Positions 8,128 to 19,681 are shown, counted from the first letter of the stretch. The stretch is DNA of 35,055 bases from Actinomycetota bacterium (GCA_021325435.1 JAJPHE010000147.1:1-35055), one strand, 5' to 3'. Numbers and translations are program-made. Notes: generated by a model from the letters alone, not told the origin.

Positions 8128-8883
8128 GTGGCTTGGGTAGTGGACCTGGACGGGGTGATCTGGCTGGCCGACCAGCCCATCCCCGGCTCGGCCGAGGCGG
8201 TGGCGGCGCTGCGCCAGCGCGGAGTGCGCCTCGTCTTCGTGACCAACAACTCCTCCCTGCGGGTCGCCGACTACGTGGCCAAGCTGGCCGGCATGGGAGT
8301 CGATGCCGCCCCGGAGGACGTGCTGACCTCGGCCCAGGCCGCCGCCTCGCTGCTCGAACCGGGGACCTCCGCCGTGGTCTGCGGGGGGCCCGGAGTCACC
8401 GAAGCCCTCGAGGAACGCGGCGTCGAGCCCCGCCGCGACGGGCCGGCCGACGCCGTGGTGGTGGGCTGGCACCGCGATTTTGACTTCGCCCGCCTGACGG
8501 CGGCCGCCACCGCGGCGCGCGCCGGGGCGCGGCTCATCGGCACCAACCAGGACGCCACCTACCCGACCCCCGACGGCCTGCTGCCGGGCGCCGGCTCGAT
8601 CCTTGCCGCCGTCGAGGTGGCCGCCGGGGTGGAGGCGACGGTCGCCGGCAAGCCTCATCCTCCGATAATCGAGTTGTTGCGCCAGCGGGCCGGTCCCATC
8701 GAACTCGTGGTGGGCGACCGGCTCGACACCGACGGTGCCCTCGCTCGGGCGCTCGACGCCCCGTTCGGCCTGGTGTTGAGCGGCGTGACCCGTCAAGCGC
8801 CGGAGGGCTCCGACCAACGGCCCGCTCATGTGGCGGTCGACCTCAGGGCGCTAGCTGCCCAGATCGAACCAGCCCCACGCTGA
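8128..8883 (+). CDS. HAD-IIA family phosphatase, Rv1692-like
   Basis: A 251-residue HAD hydrolase. Motif I is VVDLDGVIW with nucleophile Asp6 and acid/base Asp8. Motif II is VTNNSS at 38-43, motif III is Lys175 in GKPHPP, and motif IV is VGDRLDTDG with the metal-binding Asp197. Residues between motifs II and III form the class IIA cap. Position and family match M. tuberculosis Rv1692, reported as a glycerol 3-phosphate phosphatase; the same substrate here is inference. GTG 8128 starts a frame that begins immediately with the HAD beta strand. The only -10 candidate is AAGCAT, 6 bases upstream, a weak match. The next gene is separated by a terminator hairpin. Confidence 0.9.
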   Translation: MAWVVDLDGVIWLADQPIPGSAEAVAALRQRGVRLVFVTNNSSLRVADYVAKLAGMGVDAAPEDVLTSAQAAASLLEPGTSAVVCGGPGVTEALEERGVEPRRDGPADAVVVGWHRDFDFARLTAAATAARAGARLIGTNQDATYPTPDGLLPGAGSILAAVEVAAGVEATVAGKPHPPIIELLRQRAGPIELVVGDRLDTDGALARALDAPFGLVLSGVTRQAPEGSDQRPAHVAVDLRALAAQIEPAPR

Positions 8884-8901
8884 AGAGCCCGACGGCTCTT
8901 T
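8883..8901 (+). terminator. Terminator of the HAD phosphatase gene
   Basis: AAGAGCC at 8883-8889 pairs with GGCTCTT at 8894-8900 around CGAC, followed by TTTA overlap. The perfect 7-bp stem begins on the last base of the HAD stop codon and separates this gene from the next one. Confidence 0.7.
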
Positions 8902-8921
8902 ACCGGGGACCCACCAGTCAG

Positions 8922-8933
8922 TAGCGTTCTTTC
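8922..8933 (+). promoter_or_regulatory. -10 hexamer for the leaderless Lys-tail gene
   Basis: TAGCGT at 8922-8927 fits TANNNT and ends 6 bases before ATG 8934. It comes 20 bases after the preceding terminator and no ribosome binding site is present, so transcription probably starts on the start codon. Confidence 0.55.
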
Positions 8934-9527
8934 ATGCCCCAGAACGACATCCTCAGGCGGTATCTGGACGCAGGCGTGGCCTTCACCCAGATGACACGGC
9001 AGCGGGCCGAGGAGATAGTGGGCGAGCTGGTTCATGCCGGAGAGGTTCAGCGCGAACAGACCCAGCAGTGGGTGGACGAGCTGGTCGAGCGCAGCCGGCG
9101 CAACACCGAGGCGCTGGTGGATCTCATCCGCAGCGAGCTGCGCCAGCAGTTCGGCGACGACTTCACCCGCTTGGAGCAGCGGGTCAATGAGCTCACCGCC
9201 CGGGTGGCGCAGGCCACCGAGGGACCGCGCAAGGCGGCCGGGGCGGTCCGCGAGCGGGCCCAGAAGGCGGTGGTGGCCCGGACCGGCAAAGCCGGCGGCA
9301 GGGCTGTGACCAAGAAGTCCTCCGGCGCCAAGAAGTCGGGCGGCGCCAAGTCGACGACCGGCAAGGCCACCGCCAGGAAGACAACGGCCAAGAAGACGAC
9401 GGCCAAGAAGACGACGGCCAAGAAGACCACGGCCAAGAAGTCGGGCGGCGCCAAGTCGACGGCCCGCAAGGCCACCGCCAAGAAGACAACAGCCAAGAAG
9501 ACCGGCGCGACCAAGGGCGGCGCCTGA
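8934..9527 (+). CDS. Phasin-like coiled-coil protein with histone-H1-like Lys tail
   Basis: A 197-residue protein. Residues 1-97 are strongly helical and amphipathic (for example QTQQWVDELVERSRRNTEAL and LEQRVNELTARVAQ), resembling phasin or PHA granule-associated proteins. Residues from about 110 are almost only Lys, Thr, Ala and Gly, built on AKKTT and KKSGGAKST repeats. The same architecture occurs in Pseudomonas PhaF, and the tail also resembles the C-terminus of mycobacterial HupB, so binding to DNA through the tail is likely by analogy. It occupies the place of the small gene Rv1693 in the M. tuberculosis order and heads the tlyA-nadK-recN unit. Function is unproven: granule segregation, nucleoid packaging or ribosome association are all possible. 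Confidence 0.8.
   Translation: MPQNDILRRYLDAGVAFTQMTRQRAEEIVGELVHAGEVQREQTQQWVDELVERSRRNTEALVDLIRSELRQQFGDDFTRLEQRVNELTARVAQATEGPRKAAGAVRERAQKAVVARTGKAGGRAVTKKSSGAKKSGGAKSTTGKATARKTTAKKTTAKKTTAKKTTAKKSGGAKSTARKATAKKTTAKKTGATKGGA
9328..9461 (+). repeat. Tandem 15-bp repeats flanked by a duplicated 29-bp block
   Basis: The unit GGCCAAGAAGACGAC occurs at 9386-9400 and 9401-9415, with a one-base variant at 9416-9430 and a diverged start at 9431. A 29-bp block at 9328-9356 recurs exactly at 9433-9461, 105 bases (7 units of 15) away. All units keep the reading frame, so the Lys tail can change length by recombination without a frameshift. Confidence 0.8.
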
Positions 9528-10351
9528 GCCAGAGCCGTCGGCGCCGGCTCGACACCGAGCTGGTGCGCCGGGGGCTGGCCCCCAGCCGAGAGGCCGCCGC
9601 CCGGGTGATCGCCGAGGGCCGGGTGCTGGTTGGCGGGGCCACCGCCGCGAAGCCCTCTGCGCTCGTATCGCCCGCCGAGCCGGTCGTGCTCGAGGGGCCG
9701 GGCCCCCGTTTCGTCAGCCGGGGAGGGGAGAAGCTCGACGCCGCCCTGGTCCGCTTCGGCATCGACGTGGCCGGCCGACGGGTGCTGGACGCTGGCTCGT
9801 CGACGGGGGGTTTCACCGACTGCGTGCTGCAGCGGGGCGCGGCGAGTGTCGTCGCCGTCGATGTGGGTAGGGGCCAGCTGCATCCTCGCCTGCGCGACGA
9901 CCCCCGGGTGAGGGTGCTCGAGGGGGTCAACGTGCGCTCCCTCACCCTCGAGCGGGCGGGAGGCGCCCCGTTCGAGGTGGTGGTGGCCGACCTGTCCTTC
10001 ATCTCCCTGCGCACGGTCGCCCCGGTGCTGCTCGGCGAGCTGGCCGCCCCCGGCGCCGAGGTGGTGTTTCTGGTGAAGCCCCAGTTCGAGGCGGGCCGGG
10101 TGGAGGCGTCGAGAGGGCGGGGCGTCATCCGCCGCCCCGAGGTCTGGCGGGCCGCCGTCGAAGGGGTCGGCTCCGCCGTCGCCGCCGCCGGTGCGGCCAT
10201 GATTGAGGTCATGGTCTCGCCGCTTCGAGGGGCGGAGGGGAACGTCGAGTTCCTGCTCCACGCCCGGGCCCACGCCCCGGGGCCGGCGGCGGTGCCCGGC
10301 CTCGACGCCGCCATCGAGACAGCCGGGGCCGAAGCGTCCGGGGGCGGGTGA
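9524..10351 (+). CDS. tlyA: TlyA family rRNA 2'-O-methyltransferase (probable CTG start)
   Basis: TlyA methylates ribose 2'-OH in 16S and 23S rRNA (C1409 and C1920 in mycobacteria), which is needed for capreomycin sensitivity. An N-terminal S4 RNA-binding domain (about residues 9-70) is followed by an FtsJ-like SAM methyltransferase domain with VLDAGSSTGGFTDC (SAM site), VVADLSFISL (catalytic Asp) and FLVKPQFEAG (catalytic Lys). The first conventional start, GTG 9563, would cut the S4 domain: the codons just upstream give RRLDTELVRRGLAPSR, which matches the known TlyA N-terminus (VDAELVRRGLARSR in M. tuberculosis). No ATG, GTG or TTG precedes it. CTG 9524 overlaps the previous stop as CTGA, like other junctions here. 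Start confidence is moderate, identity high. Confidence 0.93.
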   Translation: MSQSRRRRLDTELVRRGLAPSREAAARVIAEGRVLVGGATAAKPSALVSPAEPVVLEGPGPRFVSRGGEKLDAALVRFGIDVAGRRVLDAGSSTGGFTDCVLQRGAASVVAVDVGRGQLHPRLRDDPRVRVLEGVNVRSLTLERAGGAPFEVVVADLSFISLRTVAPVLLGELAAPGAEVVFLVKPQFEAGRVEASRGRGVIRRPEVWRAAVEGVGSAVAAAGAAMIEVMVSPLRGAEGNVEFLLHARAHAPGPAAVPGLDAAIETAGAEASGGG

Positions 10352-10352
10352 G

Positions 10353-11201
10353 ATGGCGACAGTGGTCCTCGTCCTTCATCCCGGGCGCCCCGAGGCGGTC
10401 CGCCTCGCCTCCGAGGCCATGCAGTGGCTGGCCGAGCGGGGCCACCAGGTCCGGATGCCGAAAGACGACGCCTCCGCCGCCGGCCTCGAGTCGGTCGAGG
10501 CCCTGGCGGAGGACCAGGCGGTGGCGGGAGCCGACCTGGCCGTGAGCCTCGGGGGCGACGGCACCATGCTGCGCACCGTCGGTCTCGCCTCGTCGGCGGA
10601 GGTGCCGGTGCTCGGCGTCAATCTGGGCCAGCTCGGTTACCTCACCGCCATCGAGCCGGCCCGGCTCACCGACGCCCTGGCCCGGTTCATGGCCGGCGAC
10701 CACCACATCGAGGAGCGGCTGTCGCTCGAGGTGGTGGGACCGGCGGGGGAGAAGCTGGTGGCGCTGAACGAGGCGGTGCTGGAGAAGACCGTTCCCGGTC
10801 ACACCGTCCGGCTGTGCCTGTCGATCTCGGGGGAGCGCTTCATCAGCTACGCCGCTGACGGGCTCATCGTCTCCACCCCGACCGGGTCCACGGCCTACAA
10901 CCTGTCGGCGCGGGGTCCGATCCTGTCGCCCCGGCTGGCGGCCATCCTCGTCACGCCGGTCTCCCCGCACATGCTGTTCGACCGGAGCCTGGTCCTCGAG
11001 TCGGACGAGACGGTGCAGGTCGACGTGATGGAGCCCCGCCCCGCCGTCCTGGTCGTGGACGGCATCGAGGTCGGGGTGCTGGACCCCGGTGACACCGTGC
11101 GCTGCCGCCGGGGCGAGCACCCGGCCCGCTTCGTCTCCTTCTCAGACGGCCGGGGCTTCCACTCGATCCTCAAGGCGAAGTTCGGGCTGAGCGACCGCTG
11201 A
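10353..11201 (+). CDS. nadK: NAD kinase
   Basis: A 282-residue cytosolic enzyme that phosphorylates NAD to NADP. Family marks are the GGDG phosphate-binding motif at residues 67-70, the NE pair at 139-140, and DGLIVSTPTGSTAYN at 169-183. ATG 10353 starts one base after the tlyA stop and gives the normal family length. The frame stays open further upstream, but that part overlaps tlyA and lacks family features. Its stop shares a base with the recN start (TGATG), so tlyA, nadK and recN are probably co-transcribed and translationally coupled, the same order as Rv1694-Rv1696. Confidence 0.96.
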   Translation: MATVVLVLHPGRPEAVRLASEAMQWLAERGHQVRMPKDDASAAGLESVEALAEDQAVAGADLAVSLGGDGTMLRTVGLASSAEVPVLGVNLGQLGYLTAIEPARLTDALARFMAGDHHIEERLSLEVVGPAGEKLVALNEAVLEKTVPGHTVRLCLSISGERFISYAADGLIVSTPTGSTAYNLSARGPILSPRLAAILVTPVSPHMLFDRSLVLESDETVQVDVMEPRPAVLVVDGIEVGVLDPGDTVRCRRGEHPARFVSFSDGRGFHSILKAKFGLSDR

Positions 11202-12782
11202 TGCTGGCCGAGCTGCGGGTGCGTGACCTCGGGGTCATCTCCGAGCTGTCGTTGGTGCTCGGGCCGGGCATGACCGCCCTGACGGGCGAGACGGGCGCCG
11301 GCAAGACCCTGGTGGTCGAGGCCATCGAGCTGCTGACCGGAGGACGGGCCGACCCCGTGCTGGTCAGGCCGGGGGCGGGCGAGGCGGTCGTCGAGGGGCG
11401 CTTCGTCACCGGCGAGGACGAGCTCGTCATCTCGCGGGTCGTGCCTGCCGAGGGCCGGTCACGGGCCTACATCGACGGTCGCATGGCGACCTTGTCGGCC
11501 CTGGCCGAGGCCACCGAGTCCCTCGTCGACCTGCACGGCCAGCACGCCCACCAGTCGCTGCTGCGCACCGCCGGCCAGCGGGCGGCCCTGGACGCCTTCG
11601 CCGGCGTGGACCTGGCCCCCCTGCGCGCCGCCCGGAGCCGGCTGGCGGCCGTCGAGCGGTCCCTTTCCGAGCTGGGCGGCGACGCCCGGGCCCGGGCCCG
11701 CGAGATCGATCTGCTCCGGTTCCAGCTCGAGGAGATCGATTCCGCCGCCCTGGCGGAGCCCGACGAGGACGAGACGCTGTCGGCCGAGGAGGATCTCCTG
11801 TCCCAGGCCGCCGCCACCCGCGAGGCGGTGATGGCCGCCCACGAGTGGCTCTCGGGGGAGGAAGGGGCGGGGGACCGGCTGGCCTCAGCGTTGGCCGCCG
11901 TGTCCGGCCGGCCCGCCGCCGACGCCACCGAGAAGAGGCTGCGGGCGGTGGCGGCGGAGGTGAGCGACCTGGCCGGGGAGCTGCGGGGGCTGGCCGAGTC
12001 GGTGGTCGAGGACCCCGAGCGTCTCGACGCCGTCCGCCACCGGCGCCAGCTGCTGCGCGACCTGCGTCGCAAGTACGGCGAGACCCTGGCCGAGGTCATC
12101 TCCTTCGCCGAACAGACCCGCCGGAGACTCGAAGAGCTGACCGGCGTCGATGAGGCCGGGGCCCGACTGGAGGCGGAGCGGGAGGCCGCCGCCGCCGAGG
12201 TGGCGGCCGAGGCCCGCCGGGTGGCCCAGGCCCGCCGGGGAGCGGCCGCGACCCTCGCCGGCCGAGTCCAGCGCCACCTGGTCGACCTGGCCATGGGGGG
12301 CGCCCGGGTGGAGATCGTGGTGGACGGCGAGGACCCGGCCGACGACGTCTCGTTCCTCCTGGCGGCCAACCCCGGCTCGCCGCCGCTGCCGCTGGCCAAG
12401 GTGGCCTCCGGCGGTGAGCTGGCCCGGGCGATGCTCGCCGCCCGGCTGGTCCTCTCCCAGGGGCCGCCGGTCCTCGTCTTCGACGAGGTGGACGCCGGTG
12501 TGGGCGGGGAGGCGGCGGTGGCGGTGGGCCGGGCGTTGGCCTCCCTCGCTCACGAGCACCAGGTCCTGGTGGTCACCCACCTGCCCCAGGTGGCGGCTTT
12601 CGCCGATCACCAGGTGGCGGTGAGCAAGGCGGTGGCCGACGGTCGAACCACCACGGCGGCCGACCGCCTCGACGACGCCGGACGGGTGATCGAGCTGTCG
12701 CGGATGCTGGCGGGGCGGCCCGACTCGTCGCGGGCCCGCGACCACGCCCGCGAGCTGCTGACGGCGGCGGCCAAGGAACGGG

Positions 12783-12790
<8 letters not shown>
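11201..12790 (+). CDS. recN: DNA repair protein RecN
   Basis: A 529-residue SMC-like ATPase acting in double-strand break repair. The Walker A motif GETGAGKT is at residues 29-36, and LHGQHAHQSLL a little over 80 residues later is the RecN-specific segment. The middle is a coiled coil rich in Glu, Arg and Ala. The C-terminal head carries the signature KVASGGELARAMLAARL, Walker B VLVFDEVDAGVGG and the His switch VVTHLPQVAAFADHQ. Length is near the family norm of about 550. It ends in an 8-base overlap with the convergent degV gene. Confidence 0.96.
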
Positions 12791-15963
<3,173 letters not shown>

Positions 15964-15967
<4 letters not shown>

Positions 15968-17073
15968 TCGTCGGGGTCCCCACCGAGGTAAAGACGGCCG
16001 AGAGCCGGGTGGCGATGACCCCGGACGGCGTGCGCGAGCTGACCGCCCACGGCCACACCGTGCTGATCGAGCAAGGAGCGGGGGAGGGCTCCTCGATCGA
16101 CGACGGCGCTTTCGTCCGGGCCGGGGCCCGGACTGTCGATCGTGACGAGGCCTGGTCCGCCCAGCTGGTGGTCAAGGTCAAAGAGCCCCAGCCCGACGAG
16201 TTCGGGTTCCTCCGGCCCGACCTGACCCTGTTCACCTACCTGCATCTGGCCGCTTACCCGGAGGTGGCCGACGCCCTCATGGGGGCCGGCACCACTGCCG
16301 TGGCCTACGAGACCGTCCAGCAGGCCGACGGCCGGCTTCCGTTGCTGGCGCCCATGAGCGAGGTCGCCGGGCGCATGGCCCCCCAGGTCGGCGCCCACTT
16401 CCTCGAGCGGTCCGCCGGCGGCAGGGGAGTGCTGCTCGGCGGAGCCCCCGGGGTGCGGCCCGCCCGGGTCGTCGTCCTCGGCGCCGGCAACGTCGGATGG
16501 AACGCGGCGTGGATCGCCCAGGGCATGGAGGCGGAGGTGATCCTCCTCGACCGCGACCTCGACCGACTGCGGTGGGTGGACCAGATCCACCGCGGCCGCA
16601 TCATGACCCTGGCGTCCAACCTCGGCGCGGTCGAGTGGGCCGTGACCCACGCCGACCTGCTGATCGGCGCCGTGCTGGTGGCCGGGGGCAGGGCCCCCAC
16701 CCTCGTCACCGAGGAGATGGTCGCCGGCATGCGTCCCGGGTCGGTCATCGTCGACATCGCCATCGACCAGGGAGGCTGCGTCGCCACCTCCCGCGAGACC
16801 ACCCACACCGAGCCGGTCTACGTGGACCACGGGGTGGTGCACTACGCCGTCGGCAACATGCCGGGCGCCGTCCCCCACACCTCGACCTACGCCTTGACCA
16901 ACGCCACCCTCCACTACGTCCTCGAGATCGCCGAGCGGGGGGCCGCCGAGGCGGTGCGGGGTGACCCGTCGTTGGCCAAGGGGCTCACGACCCACGGGGG
17001 GCGGTTGACGAACGCCGCCGTCGGCGAGGCCCTGGGCCGCCCGTCGGTCGACCCGGGCCACGCCCTCGACTGA
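15964..17073 (+). CDS. ald: Alanine dehydrogenase
   Basis: A 369-residue NAD-dependent enzyme interconverting L-alanine with pyruvate and ammonia. Substrate residues are in place: Arg15 in ESRVAMTP, Lys73 in VKVKEP and His94 in YLHLAA (Arg15, Lys75, His96 in the M. tuberculosis enzyme). The Rossmann motif VVLGAGNVG and MPGAVPHTST also match. TTG 15964 shares four bases with the Nudix stop (TTGA). The gene is inserted between the Nudix gene and xerD relative to M. tuberculosis, where ald lies elsewhere; co-transcription with pyrG suggests housekeeping expression rather than a dedicated hypoxia regulator, though that is inference. Confidence 0.95.
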
Positions 17074-17075
17074 CG

Positions 17076-18005
17076 TTGAGGACGCTGTCCCCCGAAGCCG
17101 AGGAGTTCCTGACCTGGCTGGCGGTGGAGCGGGGCCGATCGGCCAACACCCTCGCCGCCTACCGGCGCGACCTGACCGCCTACGAGGACTACCTCAAGCA
17201 ACGGGGGCTCGGGCTGGCGCAGGTGGAGGAGGCGGTGGTCGAGGACTACGTGGGCGCTCTACGGGCCTCGGGACGCAAGCCGGCGTCGGTCGCCCGGGCG
17301 CTGGTGGCGGTGCGCAGCCTCCACCGGTTCTGCGTCGAGGAGGGCACGGCGGTGGCCGACCCCACCGGAGAGGTGGGCGCGCCCAAAGTCCCCCAGGGCC
17401 TGCCCAAGGCCCTGACCGAGGAGGAGGTCGGCTCCCTCCTCGGGGCGGTGGCCGGCGAGGACCCTCTGGCCCGGCGCGACCGGGCCATCCTCGAGCTGCT
17501 CTACGGCACCGGCATGCGCATCTCGGAGCTGGTCGGCCTGTCGGTGGGCGACCTCGCTCTCGACGAGGGTCTCCTCCGGGCGTTCGGCAAGGGGGCCAAG
17601 GAGCGGCTGGTACCCGTTGGCAGCTACGCCCGCCGCGCCCTCGAGGAGTGGTTGGGGCCCGGTGGTCGCCCCCAGCTCGTGCCCCGCCGTTGGGCCCGCC
17701 GGGGTGACGCCGAGGCGGTGTTCCTGAACGCCCGCGGCGGACGCCTCACCCGCCAGGGGGCGTGGGGGATCGTCCGTCACCACGGCGAGCGGGTCGGCCT
17801 GGCCGACCGCCTGACCCCCCATGTACTCCGCCACTCCTGCGCCACCCACATGCTGGATAACGGGGCCGACATCCGGGTGGTGCAGGAGCTGTTGGGCCAC
17901 GCCTCCATCGCCACCACTCAGGTGTACACACGGGTGTCTCCCGAGCGTCTGGTCCGGGTGTACGAGTCCGCCCACCCGCGCGCTCGGGGACGATGGGACA
18001 GGTAG
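17076..18005 (+). CDS. xerD: Tyrosine recombinase XerD
   Basis: A 309-residue site-specific recombinase resolving chromosome dimers at dif. The N-terminal SAM-like core-binding domain (about residues 5-90) has the usual RGRSANTLAAYRRDL. The catalytic set is complete: Arg148 (GTGMRISEL), Lys172 (GKGAKER), His249 and Arg252 (PHVLRHSCATHML), His275 (LLGHASIATTQ) and nucleophile Tyr284 (VYTRVSPERL). The genomic position and lack of flanking repeats argue for a housekeeping Xer rather than a phage integrase. TTG 17076 lies 2 bases after the ald stop. The stop codon TAG is also the first half of the next gene's predicted -10 box. Confidence 0.95.
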   Translation: MRTLSPEAEEFLTWLAVERGRSANTLAAYRRDLTAYEDYLKQRGLGLAQVEEAVVEDYVGALRASGRKPASVARALVAVRSLHRFCVEEGTAVADPTGEVGAPKVPQGLPKALTEEEVGSLLGAVAGEDPLARRDRAILELLYGTGMRISELVGLSVGDLALDEGLLRAFGKGAKERLVPVGSYARRALEEWLGPGGRPQLVPRRWARRGDAEAVFLNARGGRLTRQGAWGIVRHHGERVGLADRLTPHVLRHSCATHMLDNGADIRVVQELLGHASIATTQVYTRVSPERLVRVYESAHPRARGRWDR

Positions 18006-18014
18006 GCTTCCGCT
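18003..18014 (+). promoter_or_regulatory. -10 hexamer for a leaderless TraR/DksA gene
   Basis: TAGGCT at 18003-18008 fits TANNNT and ends 6 bases before GTG 18015. Its TAG is the xerD stop codon. No ribosome binding site precedes the GTG, supporting leaderless transcription. Confidence 0.55.
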
Positions 18015-18353
18015 GTGTCCAGCGACGCAGTGACCTCCGAGGCGCGCGCCCAGCTCGAACAAGAGCGGGCCGACCTGCGCCAGAAGCTGGCCGAGCTGGG
18101 CCACGGAACCGAAGGTGGTCTCACCTACGATCCGAACTTCGCCGACTCCAGCCAGGTGACCGCCGAGCGCGGTGAGGCGGAGGCGCTGGCGACCAAGCTC
18201 GAAGAGACCCTGGCCGAGGTGGAGAACGCCCTCGACAAGATCGAGCGGGGCACCTACGGCAACTGCGAGGACTGCGGCAAGCCGATCGCCGCGGCCCGGC
18301 TCGAGGCCAAGCCCGCCGCCCGCTACTGCATCGACTGCGCCTCGAAGCGCTGA
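18015..18353 (+). CDS. DksA/TraR family zinc-finger protein
   Basis: A 112-residue protein with a coiled-coil N-terminus (RAQLEQERADLRQKLAELG and EALATKLEETLAEVENALDKI) and a four-cysteine zinc finger, Cys84, Cys87, Cys105 and Cys108, in the C-x2-C-x17-C-x2-C spacing of DksA/TraR proteins. The GTYGNCEDCGKPI...RYCIDCA block is diagnostic. Family members bind RNA polymerase through the secondary channel; whether this short form acts with ppGpp is unknown. It starts with a leaderless GTG and is followed 13 bases later by the M50 protease gene. Confidence 0.92.
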   Translation: MSSDAVTSEARAQLEQERADLRQKLAELGHGTEGGLTYDPNFADSSQVTAERGEAEALATKLEETLAEVENALDKIERGTYGNCEDCGKPIAAARLEAKPAARYCIDCASKR

Positions 18354-18366
18354 TCGGTCGCCGGCC

Positions 18367-19140
18367 ATGAGCGCCTGGCCGTCGCCCACCGAGCCCCCGC
18401 CCGGGCGCCGCCCCCCGGACCGGTCGAGGACGATCCTCTACGCCCTGGCCGCCCTGCTGGTCTACCTGGCCATCCGCAAGCAGGTGCTCACCAGCACGTC
18501 GTTGCTCTTCTTCTTGGCCCTGGTGCCCTCGGTCATCCTCCACGAGGTCTCCCACGGGGCGGTCGCCTACCTGTTCGGCGACGACACCGCCCAGCGGGCC
18601 GGCCGCCTCAGCCTCAACCCCATCCGCCACGTCGACCTGTTCGGCACCATCATCCTGCCCGCCCTCCTGGTCCTGACGGCCGGGGTGGGCTTCGGCTACG
18701 CCAAGCCGGTGCCGGTGAACGTGCGCCGGCTGCGCAACCCCCGCGATCAGGGGCTGGTCGTCGCCCTCGTGGGGCCGGCGGTCAACATCGTCATCGCCGC
18801 CCTGTCCGGGCTGGCCCTGCGGGTGGTGGCGCCGGCCGGCACCATCCCGCCCGCCGGCTTCCTGCCCCAGCCGATGGGGTGGCGCTTCGTCTACCTGCTC
18901 GGGCTGGCCAACGTGATCCTGGCCGCCTTCAACCTCATCCCCATCCCGCCCCTCGACGGGTCGGCCGTGGTGGAGCGACTCCTGCCCCGGGCGTGGTGGC
19001 CCCGGTACCTGCAGTTCCGCCGCTACTCCATCTTCCTGCTGCTGTTCATCCTTTTGGCCGTGCCCCAGATCCGCAACGGCGCCTTCGACCGGGCCATCCG
19101 GCTGTGGACCCACCTGCTGGGCACCGGCACGACCCTGTGA
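18367..19140 (+). CDS. M50 (site-2 protease) family membrane metalloprotease
   Basis: A 257-residue polytopic membrane protein. After a Pro/Arg-rich cytoplasmic N-terminus, membrane segments include about residues 23-36, 44-58 and 95-112. Zinc motif HEVSH is at 59-63 (HExxH with Glu60) and the third ligand is Asp197 in NLIPIPPLDGS. There is no PDZ domain, which places it with the short SpoIVFB/rhomboid-like stand-alone M50 group of unknown substrate. ATG 18367 is chosen because the frame upstream overlaps the TraR gene and lacks membrane features. It probably shares a transcript with the TraR gene and the following HD gene. Confidence 0.9.
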   Translation: MSAWPSPTEPPPGRRPPDRSRTILYALAALLVYLAIRKQVLTSTSLLFFLALVPSVILHEVSHGAVAYLFGDDTAQRAGRLSLNPIRHVDLFGTIILPALLVLTAGVGFGYAKPVPVNVRRLRNPRDQGLVVALVGPAVNIVIAALSGLALRVVAPAGTIPPAGFLPQPMGWRFVYLLGLANVILAAFNLIPIPPLDGSAVVERLLPRAWWPRYLQFRRYSIFLLLFILLAVPQIRNGAFDRAIRLWTHLLGTGTTL

Positions 19141-19147
19141 CCGGCCG

Positions 19148-19681
19148 GTGACCGGGTCGCCCGCTCGCACCGCCGTCCATCTCGCCCGTCGCTTCTTCGG
19201 CTCCCTGAGCCCGGCGGCCCCCCGGGCCGACGACGAGGCCTGGGCCCGGTCCCAGCTCCTGCACGGGGAGGCCCGGCTGTGGTCGGCCATGGCCCCGGCC
19301 GACCGGCGCCATGCCGCCGGGGTGGCCCGCCGGGTGGCGGCCGCCCTCGGCTCCGACGCCACCCGCCCCATCGTCGCCGCCGCCCTGCTCCACGACGTAG
19401 GCAAGATCGACGCCGGGCTCGGCACCGCCGGCCGGGTGGTGGCCACCGTCGCCGGCCTCGCCGGCGGAATCGAGCGGGCCGAGGAGTGGGCCGGTCGACC
19501 GGGGCCGGTCGGCCGGGTCGGCCGCTACCTCCGCCACCCCCAGATCGGCGCCGACCTGCTCCGCCAGGCCGGCAGCGACCCTCTCACGGTGGCGTGGGCG
19601 GCCGAGCATCACCGCCCGGCGGCCCGCTGGACGCTGCCGCCCCGGGTCGCCGACGCCCTCAAGTCAGCCGACGACGACTAG
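19148..19681 (+). CDS. HD-domain phosphohydrolase
   Basis: A 177-residue HD protein. Metal residues are visible as His55 (DRRHAAGVA), His82-Asp83 (LLHDVGKID), a His in RYLRHPQIGADLL and EHHRP, and acidic residues at the C-terminal end (KSADDD). Members hydrolyse phosphoesters such as (p)ppGpp, nucleotides or cyclic dinucleotides; the short length gives no hint which. GTG 19148 follows the M50 stop by 7 bases. The gene ends in a 4-base overlap with the convergent trpS gene. Confidence 0.85.
   Translation: MTGSPARTAVHLARRFFGSLSPAAPRADDEAWARSQLLHGEARLWSAMAPADRRHAAGVARRVAAALGSDATRPIVAAALLHDVGKIDAGLGTAGRVVATVAGLAGGIERAEEWAGRPGPVGRVGRYLRHPQIGADLLRQAGSDPLTVAWAAEHHRPAARWTLPPRVADALKSADDD

Noticed and set aside
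9328-9461. Tandem repeats as a CRISPR array
   Set aside because: Repeats are contiguous, have no unique spacers, stay in frame and encode a Lys-rich protein tail.
17076-18005. Tyrosine recombinase as an integrase of a mobile element
   Set aside because: It sits in a conserved pyrG-Nudix-xerD order with no flanking att repeats, tRNA junction or phage genes.
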